From positions 310,001 to 374,000 of the forward strand of contig MARA01000032.1 in assembly GCA_001792895.1 (NCBI GenBank): DNA of 64,000 bases, read 5' to 3'. Under the pieces are notes generated by a model. The model was given only the letters and a program-made list of their open reading frames with translations, was not told where the DNA came from and did not search any database. This document shows, piece after piece, positions 11,304 to 23,250 of this stretch. The position numbers and the translations under genes were made by a program. Each line of letters opens with the position of its first letter. Within the stretch, counting starts at the first letter, position 1. This DNA is from Lentinus brumalis (lineage: Eukaryota > Basidiomycota > Agaricomycetes > Polyporales > Polyporaceae).

Positions 11304-12258
11304 GCCCTTCGCGTTGCTAGCCAGTGTACAGTACGCGCACGAGTGGCAATCGAATCGTTGAGTCAATAATCCTCGCTGTCATTCGAGTCGCCATTTGCGA
11401 AGCTGGATTGCAAGATATCGTCTCCCCAGCCCACTTTATGAGTCAGGACCACGCATATAGTCACGTTCCACGCTCCCGAAGACGATCCTGTCAGTGGCGC
11501 GCAAGTTCAAGACGCATATAGTCTCCGTAGCCGACCATGGCAGGTAGCCGGAACAACAATCGAGTCCTGATTGATCATCATACAGGAAGCGTTCAACAGT
11601 TGTATGCGGACTTGGGAGAGCAATGGGGATTACGGCGCGGTCGAGCGAGACGGATGGAAAGAAGGTGCGCCTCAGGCTTTGTCGGACTCAAGTTGTGACG
11701 TTGACATGCTTGCTACTGCACAAAGCATAGACGCATATGAAACGAACGATGGCGGTTCCTTCTCTTCTTCGTGAACGTAGCCTCTAGCTTGCCGGTCTGC
11801 CCGCCAGTATCAAGACGAGGATGAAGACATAGCGATGTGAAGGTCTATCTCGGACAGTCTATGAGCATGATGGGGACAACACTAGTCGCTGCCATACGAA
11901 GGATACTGAGCACCAGGTCGCACCTCCGGTGGACTTCAAGGTCGCGCATCCTCCGCTCATACACGCTCAGCCTGGAAAAGTCACATCTCCTCCCGCCCCG
12001 TAGGCAGCCTCTCGTCCGAAGGGCGTTGTATCGCCAGGTGCCTCTTCATCATGAACGGTTCCAGGTTATGCTGGTTCGCCCGGGAATAAGTACAGAATGA
12101 AGGATTACATATCTTGGGCGCCTGTGAGTATCGATAACTTGCTCCTTCCCACTTCGTGAGTGTTGTCCGCCTGTCTCTCGCAGCTACACCTCTCAGTATA
12201 TGGATCGCTGAATGCGCCACATTTAAGAATATCAGCGCTCTCGTCGAATATCGAGGAC
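11304..12258. other. Intergenic, no supported gene
   Basis: Nearly 1 kb between two plus-strand genes. It has several copies of a short ACGCATAT(AG) word (near 11454, 11513 and 11733) of unknown meaning. No convincing coding region was found; it should contain the promoter of the kinase-like gene. Confidence 0.4.
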
Positions 12259-13345
12259 ATGTCAACGGTTACTGAAGAAGAAGCAAGACGCATATTGGAG
12301 CGCCATCGCGAAGGATCGGTACCTATAACCGAATTGCAAGAAGTGAAACGCGCTAGCTTCGAGTGAGTACGCCTAATGCACAAGCGTATCCCCTGATCGC
12401 AGCCACTGCTAGCCACTGACACGGAACAACAGTGCCTTTACACCGACGAAAGTCTATGTTGTACGCACGCAAGACGGTGCATACTACCTGCTGAAAACGG
12501 GCCCATCTTCCTCGGCGACGTCGACAGCCTACCTTCCGAACACACTCACGACCGAGCACGCGCTACTCGGCCTTGTCGCGGCGCAGACAGATATCCCCAC
12601 GCCCACCGTACATGCCCTCGATACGTCCTGTGACATCGTCCCGTACCCGTACCTGCTGCTCGACCACCCCCGCGGCGTCCCCCTATCTCGAGCACGAGCC
12701 TCCGGGAAGCTTTCTGACCGCCAGCTCGCAATGCTCGATCTCCGCACGGGCGCGTACCTCAAGCAGCTCCACGAGCGTGTGCAGAACGACTGGTTCGGGA
12801 TGCCCTCGCAGGAGAAGGACGAGCTTTACAGCTGGCAGGAGGCCTTCACGCCCCTCCTCGAAGGTCTCCTCGACGAGGCGCACCGCGCGGGCGTCGACCT
12901 CCCGTACGCGGACCTGCGCGTGTGCCTGAGCCGCGCGATCGGGTTCTTCCTGTTCGACGACTGTGAGGTCCCTTCGCTCGTCTCGTTCACGGGCGACGAG
13001 GACAGCATCATCGTCGACTTCGACATGGAGAAGGGCGCCCCTGGCCTGGAGGATGAGGAGGTGCGCATCACGTCCTTCGGGGCGTTCGGACATGCGCTGT
13101 GGGGAGACCCGCTGCTCGAGACGCTGTTCATGGATCCGAGTGCCGGACTTGTGGAGGGGTATGGTGGGCCGCTCATCGTATTCGCGCGCCAGAAGACGAA
13201 GCGATTGTGGTACTCGCTGTTCTTGGCCCTCGTGGTGCTTGTCGAGGCGAAGCGGGAGGGCAAGGAAGAGCATGAGAAGGCGCAGTGGGCGAGGAAGTTG
13301 GCTGAGCGGTCTGCGGCCGCGCTGAAGGATGCTCCGTGCTACTGA
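12259..13345 (+). CDS. APH-fold kinase-like protein, two exons, degenerate catalytic loop
   Basis: Exons 12259-12362 and 12433-13345 give 1017 nt (338 aa) in frame. The start ATG opens MSTVTEEEARRILERH, typical of fungal aminoglycoside-phosphotransferase-like proteins. The N-lobe strands YVVRTQDGAYYLLKTGP resemble an ATP-binding beta sheet with its Lys, and PYPYLLLDH resembles the hinge. The usual HGDLxxxN catalytic segment is not visible: the equivalent region reads SLVSFTGDEDSIIVDFD, keeping a possible metal-binding Asp but not the catalytic His-Asp. The C-terminal TSFGAFGHALWGDPLLETLF is a conserved-looking feature of this fungal subgroup as I remember it. A non-catalytic or atypical small-molecule kinase is the likely reading; the substrate is unknown. 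It is not an antibiotic-resistance gene by any evidence here. Confidence 0.65.
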
Positions 13346-13985
13346 GTCAATTCACGGTCCCCAGCACTGTTGTTGGTCCGGCAGTGCGAGGTATAGAGAC
13401 GTCTGTTGATTGAAGAATATTGAGCCACGTACGGAGTCTGGCGGCATGGTGGCTGGTCATGGGGTACCGACGCATCTTCCTGGTGGGCATTGATGTGTCC
13501 AACGTTGCGAACCGCAAGAACTGGAAGTGAATCGCACAACACTTACCTGGATGCATTCGAGCAACCGAGAATAGTTGGTCTCCGAAACATTGAGGACACG
13601 CCAGGCAGGATTGCTACGTCGTCTATCCTGGAGCGGGTGTACCTATGATACAATGGTGATGCGAAATCAACGACAACATGACTGCACTTCATCCGCGCAG
13701 TGAAGTGCGGAGGGAGTGAGGAAAAGTAATCACTATGATCTACAGCGATGGAAAGCAGAGGAGCGGCTACATAAGTGACTAGTGAGCGGGGATACAGAAG
13801 CTGGCGACTAAGGACTAAAGTATTGAAACAATAAAAGCAGTACACAGGAAAGAGTGGCAGGAGCAGCGACGCGCTGCGACTTCATAACGGGTGTGCGTCG
13901 GGATGCTGCGAGGGCTGGGCGCCGGGCAGTCGGACTTGTCCTCGCGCCTCCTTGGGCCAGTGCTTGTCGGGGCTCTAAGGAGCGT
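13346..13985. other. Convergent intergenic region
   Basis: 640 bp between the 3' end of the plus-strand kinase-like gene and the 3' end of the minus-strand ferric reductase. It presumably carries both 3' UTRs. Only short, unconvincing open frames are present. An A-rich stretch near 13826-13836 could be a polyadenylation region for either gene. Confidence 0.45.
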
Positions 13986-16177
13986 TCACCAACCGAAGGC
14001 TCTAAAATGAAGACGAAACAGACTGTCAGCGGTACGCGCACGTCGATGAGGTAGATTGGGACGCACTCTTCGTGAAGCTCAATGCCACCGACCCGCTTCC
14101 TGCTGTCCGGATCGAAGTCCGCGACCGCCTTGCGGACCTCGCTACCTAGCCCTCCCGGGCCGCACACACCGACGATAACGCCGGTGGGGGTCTCACTCTC
14201 ACTCAAAGGCACCTTGTCGCCAGACAACGACGCCGAAGCGCGGGCTACAACCCATTTGAGATTGTGGCCAAGTTTGGGGCGCGCTGGAGAGAGGTCAAGG
14301 CCAGGGGGAAGGTGGCGGAAGGTCTTGAGCACCTCCGGCTTCGACGGCGCGCGTGTGTAGTAGACGGAGATCTTGAGGGACGCGTACGACGACTGTGACT
14401 GCGCTACGAGCGTGGAGAAGAGCGGGACGAGGGGCGTGAGACTTGACGGGTCCTGGATGCACCACACGAGCTCCATCGCACGGATTCGCGAACGGTGCTC
14501 GATGTCCTTCTTCATCAGGTCCTGGACCGCAGCGAGAGCAAAGGTGATGCCGCTGCCACCCGCCACAAACATCGCACCGGAGAAGCTCGAGAAGATGGTG
14601 TGGCCTGGGCCGCCGTACGGGCCTTCGACCAAGACGCGGACGTTGCCGCCGAGGCCGTTTGCCTCGCCATAGTCAGCGCGTTGTGCGACGTCGTAGAGCT
14701 TCGTCGTCCAGTCGCCCGCCTTTTTGACCATGAGGACGAGTCCCTCGCCGCTGGGACAGCGGCTGACGCTCGCAATGGTGAAGGGGTGCGCCTCGGCCCA
14801 CCCGCGGAAACCCATGCCCAAGGAGAACACGCGGAGACGTACATGCTGGCCTGCGCGCCATCCAGCGTTCAACGCAGGAATCTCGACGCGGGTCACCCCG
14901 AGATCAGGAAGGGGTCGAAGACGCGCCGTGACCACGCTCGACTTGATGATACGGAGAAAGCGGTCGAGGCCGTACGAAACCGCTGCTGCTACGACGTAGG
15001 GCACGCAGACGGGGTAGTGGTGGCACAGTGCGATGCCCATGACGATGGCGGAGACAATGTGTGAGGGGATAAAGAGCGCGTTGTAGAACCTCCGGCGGAC
15101 GAAGTCTGTCGAGAGCAGCAGGAGCAGGTCCGCGCAGATGAGCGCAACAAGACCCCACGTGAACTTGGGAACCACGATGTCCTTTGCGAATGTCCCGTCG
15201 ATACTCCATTTGTAGACTGTTGCCAAAAGCTATCAGTCACCGTCAGATTTAGTGAGTAAAAAGGCTTACAATATCCGATAGCGTGGACGTTCGCCGCGAG
15301 GACGTACATGCGGCCAGCGAACCGGTGAAAGTAGTTAAGCTGTACACGAAGTGCAGTCTCAGTCAGTTGTGGTCTCGAGCGGTAAGGTATGTATAGAACT
15401 TACTCGCTCGTAGCCAAAACCAATCAACATCCCAACGAGGTTGTTCTTCGTCCCGAGGAGAACCACGACCGGGAGCTGGCTAACCGCCACGAATCCTGCA
15501 CGCACGGGCTGCGACAAAGGGTTCGACATGAACAGACCGGCGTAGAGGATGATGGCTGAGTAGCATGCGAGAATGAAGCTCTTGCCAATGGTGAGCCCGG
15601 GGCGGATGTCTTTCCGTAAGAAAGCAGCAAGCGCGGGAAACAGGGTGGACACGCCCAGTATGTGCGTAGGTAGGCTAGGACGCCTGACTTCGCGTCTACT
15701 GGCAGTGGTGGCCTTTCGAAGAAGGTCTGTATGAGAGACATATGTGTGCGAGACGTCCGTCTCCAAGCCCCACTGCTCCTTGTACGGATGGCCGTACGAA
15801 GAGCCGTCGACATTGTAGCCGGACGAGGAGATGTACGCGGGGGAGACGACATCCGGGCGTTTGGTGGATGGGCCACGGGGAACACCGACCGACGTCGCTG
15901 CGGGATCCTCGAGGTGGACCGAGCGGAGAAAATGACCATCGACCCACTCGCGCTTGTGCGTGAAGCGGATTATGGCGCGGGGCAAGAGCACAAGGAAGAA
16001 GACAGCAAGACCGGCAAGCAAGAACATGTCGACGTCGAAAACCAACTCGGAGTTCGTGATGCCAGGCTTCACCGCAGCACCACTACCCCCACCGCCGGCG
16101 GCAGGGGCTTGAGTACGGTTGGCCGCAGCGCCGGCGTCGAGAGTCACAAAAAGGGTGGAAGCATCAAGGACAGGCAT
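13986..16177 (-). CDS. Ferric reductase / NADPH oxidase-type transmembrane reductase
   Basis: Exons 16177-15404, 15339-15270, 15216-14067 and 14001-13986 give 2010 nt (669 aa) in frame. The protein passes electrons from NADPH via FAD and two hemes across the membrane, typically reducing extracellular Fe(III) or Cu(II) before uptake. Several membrane segments are visible, for example FLLAGLAVFFLVLLPRAII near residue 55. Heme-ligand candidates are H263 and H277 (in NYFHRFAGR and NVHAIGY) and H334 and H348 (in FIPSHIVSAIV and ALCHHYP); both pairs are 14 residues apart, as the family requires. HPFTIAS binds FAD; GPYGGPGH, VAGGSGITFALA and CGPGGLGSEVR form the NADPH site. A 16-nt last exon supplies the family ending ELHEEAFGW; reading through the last intron would replace it with an unrelated tail. 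No iron-regulatory GATA element was tested. Confidence 0.93.
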
Positions 16178-18399
16178 CTTGAAGAGAAGAAAAGAGAATG
16201 AGTGTTGAATGAGTTCGACAAATGGGTAGCCGGGCGAGAGGGGGCTCGCACGTTATACCAGATAACCAGGCGAAGACCCGTAGGGGGCGAGAACTGGGGG
16301 CATGTCGACCTGGACGTGGTGGCATATTAAGAGCGAGTTGAGCAAGCTGCGGCCCGAAGATCTTTCTAGCCCGATGTGGAAAGCCATCTAGAAGGTAGCA
16401 ACGCCTTACCACTCCCCCGTAACCGGAACAACAACAAACCCTCGTTTGAGACTCTCTGTTACCTTTCAGGGTTCGCATATCAGCCCTATAGTGCCATACT
16501 TAGCGGCCTTGCAGACTGTGCATGGGGCGCGATCCTCGGGAGCGAATGCAAGGACTCCGATGGACGGGACTGCGCTTCGTAAGTACTGTGCGCTCTTCGT
16601 GGCCTCGCAAAAGAGGCCTTTCGGCACTTCGCAAACCTAAACGCGAGGAATGCCTCGACTGCCGCGAGCTGCCGCGTCGAGAGTGTCATTGTTGATTGAC
16701 ATCGGCTCGCAAGCAGTGACCGCACGTTGCGGCTCCTGGCGTTTGAAGTTCATTGTCAAAACGCAAGGGACACAAGAACCACGGGATCATTTTGTAAACT
16801 TTCTCCAGAGCGGCGATCGGCTCGTTCTGACCTGTATAAGTATAGGCTGTGTATCATGGTCCCCTGGCCGACTGACTCTCCGCTCGCGCCACATACACGC
16901 GAGTCGCCGAGCCGGCAATCGAGTGCTATGTACTCCCGATAGCCCATCACATAGCATGATGCACGCTGCATCAGTGTATGGTGCGAATGACTCTTCTCAA
17001 CCTGTTCTCGACCATGTGCCTGGCTTTTGGACCGCACTATCAAGGGGACCTCAGCGCTGAGACTGGGTCTGTGGGTCATTCGACCTATCATCGGTGCCGT
17101 AGGACACATCGCGCGGCGACATAGACTAAGACGATGTACAGTCAGTTCAAACTGACGGTTCCGCGAGAGCCTCGACACATGGTGAACAGCTTTGTCTCCT
17201 CCGAGTCCAGATACTGTAGAACTGTACTGCTCACCTGCATCAACCACGCTCCACTTAAGCTAAGCCCTGACGGCTCTCCGTTTTCTGTATAAGGCGTCAG
17301 GCAGAACATGCGCTGCAGGCCGATCCGGATGCGCACGGCGGGGGTCGAGGTTGCCACGCTCACTTGGCATCACTTCGAAACCTGCACCTCTCATGACGGC
17401 GATATCGTCGACCTTCTGCGTCAACACCGACTTCTCGCTAGAGCGGCTCAATCCCAAGAATCAACGCTTTTGCTTGAGGGCTTGCTGTGTGCATGAGTAC
17501 GCAGTTTAGGGGAGGACGGACACGAGGAAGAAGACTGACCGAGTGTCCAGGTCATGGCGGTGATGAATGGAACGCAGTGCAGTCGCAAGGTACTGTGCTG
17601 ACTCGGATTAACCACTGCTTCGTGATGCGGTCACGGTGCGCTTCACGAGTGAGGCAAAGAGCTACTCACTGATGAGAATCTCAGGCTGTACGCCTCGGGA
17701 GACACCAATTGACCGTACTAATGACTCGTACTACGTCATAGCCCCTCGTTACTCCCTTCACCACCTGCAACGTTGGTTAACCGCATAAGCAGGATACAGC
17801 CAGAGGAATCCAAGGGTATGGTAGAGACCACCGCCAGGGATTCGGGCGCGGGTGTCAAGTCATCGGAGATCTGATCTCTACGTAGCGTGTGCCGGCATCT
17901 TCCGGCTACTGCTGGCTGCTAAGTACGGACTTGTGAGTCCTCGAAGTACACCATCACATTAACCTTCTGAAACATCTCCCAAAGACGATCCTTTGAAGTC
18001 AGATAATTTCTATGCGTATTGCCTCGCCGTTGTTATAAGCTTGCGTGCACTACAGACCACTGAATGAAGACACCGGCGGTCACACAACGGTAGTCTTACA
18101 AGTTGCGCACACCAATCACCCATCGCATCAGTATGTCTGAGGAAAAAAAACTAGTTGCTTTAAGGACACTGATACGCAGTGGCTGGTAGTAGAGTACACA
18201 GGAACGATACTGCTGCGGTTCATCGTAAGACCCAGGCCACCACAGTGACCACACGCTACAAGAGACATTCAATCCTGCGGGATCCTGACTGGATAGGTAT
18301 CTCGGTATGACCAACAACCTGCGCCTAAAACGACGGTGAGTCGAGCCCGAGTTGCAGTGAGCTGAGGAAGAAGATCACACGCACCCTCGTCACCCGTAT
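16178..18399. other. 2.2-kb gene-poor stretch
   Basis: It contains the ferric reductase promoter side and the 3' side of the large minus-strand gene. I looked for spliced frames and small RNAs and found none I can support. A minus-strand frame at 17260-17457 (start GLSRSSEKSVLTQKVDD) looks faintly protein-like but has no start, splice context or family match. Confidence 0.4.
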
Positions 18400-21300
18400 C
18401 TACCATCCGCCAACGAAGGAGCCCTGGGAGAGAGTCGGGAAGTTCTCGAAGTTCTCCGCAGCCTTGTACGCCTTCGCCGTCTGGCATCCGATCGCGGTGA
18501 GTGCCAGCACCGAAGCCGCACCCGCGCTGATGGGCTCCGGCTCGTTCATGATCATGCACACGCCTCCCGCCGCGATGAACGCGCTCGAGCACATCCTGTC
18601 CGTGATGTCCAACCACTCCAGCTTCGACGGCAGGTCCGACGTCGTGATCTCTTTTGCCGCGGAGACCGCCATCGGGATGCTCACGCCTTCGGGCACGAAC
18701 TTGAAGCAGCCCGCGGCGATGGCCATGATGCCGCGCGCGCGCACTCCGGCCGGGCGCGCGGGGATCGTGAGCGTGTTGAGGCCCCACGAGAATCGGCGCA
18801 TGAGGAGGAGATCGGGGTGGTTGGGGATGTCTGCGTACGGGAAGGTGAACGCTGACACGATGACGTCCGCTGCGACCTTCCAGCCCCAGCGGATTCCGCC
18901 GGTGAGCGGCGCGAGAGGCACGCCGAGGTCGGGCGTGTACCAGTCATCGACGGCTAGAACGAGGAGGACAAGACTGACGACTGGTCCACCGATGGCCACA
19001 AGACGAGTGGCTATCTTCTTGATCTTGCTGATCGTATCGTCAGATATCCCAAGAGTGAAGTTTGATATGGCCATACGGTGCGCAGACAGAGATGACGTCG
19101 AGAGACTGGTGATGGATGCTGCACGAGGCGCACCTCGAGTACCACGAGCGCGGATCTTGGAGGAGGAATAGTCGACAAGGAAACCCTGCAAGAAGTCGAG
19201 GTCGTGCGCAGGCTTCTTGCCGGTGATCGCCTTGTACAGCACGGTGGTCGGTATGGCGATAAGCAGCGAGACGGCATCCAACGCGGAGAGGTCGTTACCA
19301 CTCATCCACTTGTAGAGCGGCGACAGGAGCGGTATGTCGATGATCTGGTTCATGAGGGACTGCGCATCCCCCATAAAGTCTGCGATGAGCTCAATCAGTG
19401 CGTCAAATACATCCCGCACGACCTTGAGAATATCGCGCAGGAGCTGGACGCCGAGATGTGTGAGTAGCTGACCGAGCGAGAACTGCTTAGAATCAGTGAA
19501 GATAGCCAGGAGGTTCTGGAAGGCATGCTGAACGGTATCGCGAAGCTGCTCCAGGGCGGGTTTGAAGCGCTCCCAGACCTGCACGAGTGGGTTCATCGTC
19601 CCTGGTGGCTCCGAGTCCAACGCGGAGAGCGAGTTGCCCACGCCGCCGTGCTTCACTTGGTAGGAGGACCAGTTAGCACCCGGGGAGCTGTGGAGCTTCG
19701 CATAAGTCTCGTCGCCTTTGACCTCCTTGTCCGACTCCTGCGCACTGACAGAGCGGTCGCGGGCCTCGGGGGGATGGTGTCGAGCGCCTTGATCATGTCG
19801 TCGGCCTTGTCGAACCAGCCGTCGACGACGGTGCGGAAGTCAAGGGCCTTGTCGACAGCACAGTCGATCGCCGCATTGGCCATAGCGACGATCATGTTGT
19901 GGGTCTCCTTGATGTCGTCCCACTCGAAGAGGAAGCCGAGCCACTCGATAAGCTTGTCAATGGGGATATGCAGGACGTCCTGGAGGAGCCAGTGGAGAGC
20001 CTTCCACACGTAAGAGAGCCCCTTCAGTGCGAAGCGGAAGACTTTCCCGGCGATCGTAATGACGAAGTGAAAGGCGTCGACAAAGAAGCTCTCGATGTCA
20101 TCCCAGACACTGGTCACAAAGTGCCAGAAATCCCAGTCCGTGTCGTCTCCCGAGCCAAGCTGCACGGCCACGGCCGTCGAGTAGCTCGTCCGCGTCAGCA
20201 CCGACGCTGTGAACGTGTCCACATGCTCCGATCCGTCCTTCGGCATCCGACTGAGTGAAGCCGAGAGCTGCGCGACCGCCTTCGCGGCGTTGTCTAGGTC
20301 ACCCGGATTGACCTTGGACGAGTCTATCAGCTTCCCGCTGTTGGGCAGGGTGACATCCTTCAGGTCGTCGCCAGACGTGATGGAGTCCAGAACCTTCTGT
20401 GCGTTCTTGGCCGGGTTCACGGTCCATGCCTTGCCGAGCACGGGCTTGTCGAGGGAGACGTCCTTCAGGGTGAAGACGACGGAGCTGAGGCTCGAGACGC
20501 TGTGGATGAGGGTGATGTCTCCAGTCATGTCCGTCTCGACCGAGGTCCCTTGGGGCGTGAGGGTTACGACACCGCCGTTATATCCCACGTCGACAGCCGA
20601 CGAGCTGCACAAGAGCACCGTCGTCTTCGGAAGCGCGAGGTTGTTGGCGTCGGCAAGACGAATGTGGGATGTGTATGAGAGCACATCGGTGTTCTTCCCC
20701 GTGGAGGGGACAAGCACTGGAATGCGCTGCCACAGGTGTGTGCTACCGCTCTGCTCCATGAGCGTGAGGGAGTCATTCGCCGCGACGACGAAGAGCCGCT
20801 GGGATCCAGTCGCACCATCCACGAGGACGGCGAGGTGCCCGCCACCGTCTCCGCGAGCTATCAAAGGGACGAGCGGGCCTTGGACGATGAGCTTTGCCTC
20901 CTGGAAGTCAGGAAACGTTGCCTCGAGGCGCTGATACAACACGGTGTCGCCGCCGTTGCGAGCGTATACGGTGAGATGCTTTCCGTCTTGCGCCACGAAC
21001 AACTGACCGAGCTGCGTCAGGTTCTTGTCATCGGTGAGCACGGTGGCGAAGCGGTCGGGGCAGTAGGCTTGTCGGAGTGCACGGCGAGAGCAGCCGTGTA
21101 GTGGAAGAGACCCGTCCCGCCGACCAGGACATCCGTGCAGCCCTCGTTGTTGACGAAGGTTGCCATGCTCTGGGCCCCCGGAGGAGGACGCAGAGAAGTG
21201 GACCATGGCTGGCGGTAGGTGCCCAAGCGAAACCCGGCGAAGGTGAGTTGGATCTCGCCCTGGAGGTCGTAGAGGCAGAAGAGGCCGTTGATGCCGGCGG

Positions 21301-21988
21301 GCAGCGCACCTGCGCACATAGCAATCATGCCGTCTGGGTCTATGTTCTCCGGGAGGTCGAACGAGTCCGAGAAGTCCCAGCAATTGGCGGACTCGGCGTC
21401 GATGTCAAGGCATGCGGCATCGATGTGCGTCCCGTCAAGCCGAGCATGGACGACGACAACGGTCGGGTAGGACGCGGAAGCCGGGGTCGCTCCCTGTGAG
21501 GACGAATTAGCATGTACATGTGGGCGCAATCAGGGCAAGATGCATACCGCCACGTATACGCGCTTAACAACGCTCTGGAGCGTCGACTTGTCCTCGATGA
21601 GCCAAGATGCTAGCTTGGAGTTCTCGTCTACGGCGAGCCACTCTGTAGGCTTGGTGGGCCGCACGACATGAACCGCGGAGGGATCGCCTGCTTTGGACCC
21701 CTCGGCAACGAAGACGATGTAGAGTGTGAGGTCACTGCCCTGAAGGATGGATAGATGGGAGACGGCGGTGTTGGAATCGATCCCGAACAGGGGCCCGAGC
21801 TCCAGTTGCTCCGTTGAACCGTTGGTAGTCTGAGGACGATGGAGGTAGAGCCGGCGCGCAGAACCGACGGAGAAGAGCAAAGTGCGAGATTGCTCGTCCC
21901 GTACGACCTGGAAGTCTTGGGCGTAGTCGATCGACGTCGCGGGTACGACCTGTTTCATGAACGCGGAGTCGTAAGAGACCCGGGCCAT
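18400..21988 (-). CDS. Large protein of unknown function, two exons, two apparent one-base gaps
   Basis: Exon 1 is 21988-21548 and exon 2 is 21493-18400; the 54-nt intron is GTATGC...CACAG. Two frame changes interrupt exon 2: one near 21068-21072 (between AVHSDK and YCPDRFATVLTDD) and one in the six-G run at 19768-19773 (between ALDTIP and EARDRSVSAQE). Adding one base at each gives 1178 codons plus stop, exactly in frame. The N-terminal 500 residues are rich in beta-strand-like Val/Thr/Gly segments such as LFVAQDGKHLTVYARNGGD. The middle has amphipathic helices (FWHFVTSVWDDIESFFVDAF, LIEWLGFLFEWDDIKETH). Near the C-terminus is a hydrophobic stretch, VVSLVLLVLAV. No signal peptide is obvious. 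I do not recognise the family. It is transcribed divergently from gene A. Confidence 0.6.
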
Positions 21989-23250
21989 GACTGTGGACTG
22001 TGCGATGGGTAAGTGTCAGACCCTGATGCAGATAGGATGGGTGAAGCATACCGGTCAAGTATCTTATAGTCGCCATGTGTGCTCCCAGTCATGGAATTAT
22101 TGTGAGCGTTGACCCGGACCGCGTAGCATCCGTATCGCACTTCGGATTGTAGGACGGTTCTGCTCCATGCATGTCCGATCTGACTTATGGAGGTTCTGTA
22201 GCACTCTCCGATGCCCGGACATGCTGAGCATCGGACATGCTGCGACGATATAGCGGTCAGTTGTCAGTGACTAGTGAGTAATTGACATGAACTGTACCGC
22301 CGCTGTGCGCACTGCGGCACGTTTACACGTCACTCCGTTTGCGCGTCCATCGGAGTTGTATGGGAGGAATCGTTGGTAAGTGGGACTACATACAGTATGC
22401 AAAACTGTGTTGCCTCGGCTTTCATTCTTGAGTAGTATGCTGTTGGTATGCTGTGGCTTATTTCAGGAGTTTCACGGCGAGAGGAAGCAGAACCGGGCGC
22501 TAGCTTGTCGTGCGGTATCACTGGCGTCTATTCTTCTCCTTCTCTTCCTCGTCGCGATCGTCACAAAGACTAAGTACTTAACCACCATGTCCAATGGCAT
22601 GCGTCATTTCTTCAGGGCTCAGGTCTTTCAAATTCCCTCCACAACTCCATCAATGGCTTATCAGGTCTCACGCTTGTGCCGCCGGCGTGGCGGGAGCAAT
22701 GCGGCGGCGGCGCTGACTCAATTCTCGAATGCTGTCACCGTCGAGCGGAGCATGTGGGACCACTTGCAGGAATGTTTGCACTGCATCGGACTTCTAGAGA
22801 ATACGGTGAGTTGAATCTTATCTGCGCCGTGCGGAAACCTGGTTGCACAACATACAATCAGCTTGGCCGGTCAAGTACTCTCTCCCGTCACGCCGCTGGC
22901 GATTTGGGGCCGATTTCCGAGCAGGAGTTCGACGTTCGTCGTTCAGTGGCATCTTCAGACTGGGAAGTAGTAAGTAGTACCAGGCTTGGTGTGCCCGGGA
23001 TGACGTTCACTGCGCTGCATTGACATATTCGCGGTAGCGGTCTGGGAGAGACGTGTACTGGGGAGTTTGCGAGTTTCCAGACAGGATTGTCTCTCACCGG
23101 GTGGAGTCATGGAACTGTGTGGATGAACCCTTTTATACAGCACGTCGGATGAACAGTTGAGCTCACTCCCCTCTGCAGCATCATCACAACAGTAGTAAGT
23201 GTCGTAAATTGGCCGGGTGGTCTTCAAGGCTGAGCGACCACAGATCCATC
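21989..23250. other. Divergent intergenic region with gene A leader
   Basis: 1.26 kb between two divergent genes. At the right end are a TATA-like TTTTATAC (23131-23138) and a probable 5' UTR intron of gene A (GTAAGT at 23195 to CAG at 23243, 49 nt). An open frame at 22380-22814 has no homology or splice support and is not called. Confidence 0.45.
23131..23138 (+). promoter_or_regulatory. TATA-like element of gene A
   Basis: TTTTATAC lies about 57 nt before a good 5' UTR donor (GTAAGT at 23195) and 120 nt before the ATG at 23251. Position and sequence fit a core promoter; there is no direct evidence for the transcription start. Confidence 0.4.

Noticed and set aside
12259..13345. Antibiotic-resistance phosphotransferase
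   Set aside because: The APH fold is widespread in fungi; the catalytic loop is missing and nothing links this gene to resistance.
22380..22814. 144-codon plus-strand frame with a hydrophobic segment
   Set aside because: No homology, no splice context and poor start context; it lies in the divergent promoter region of two larger genes.
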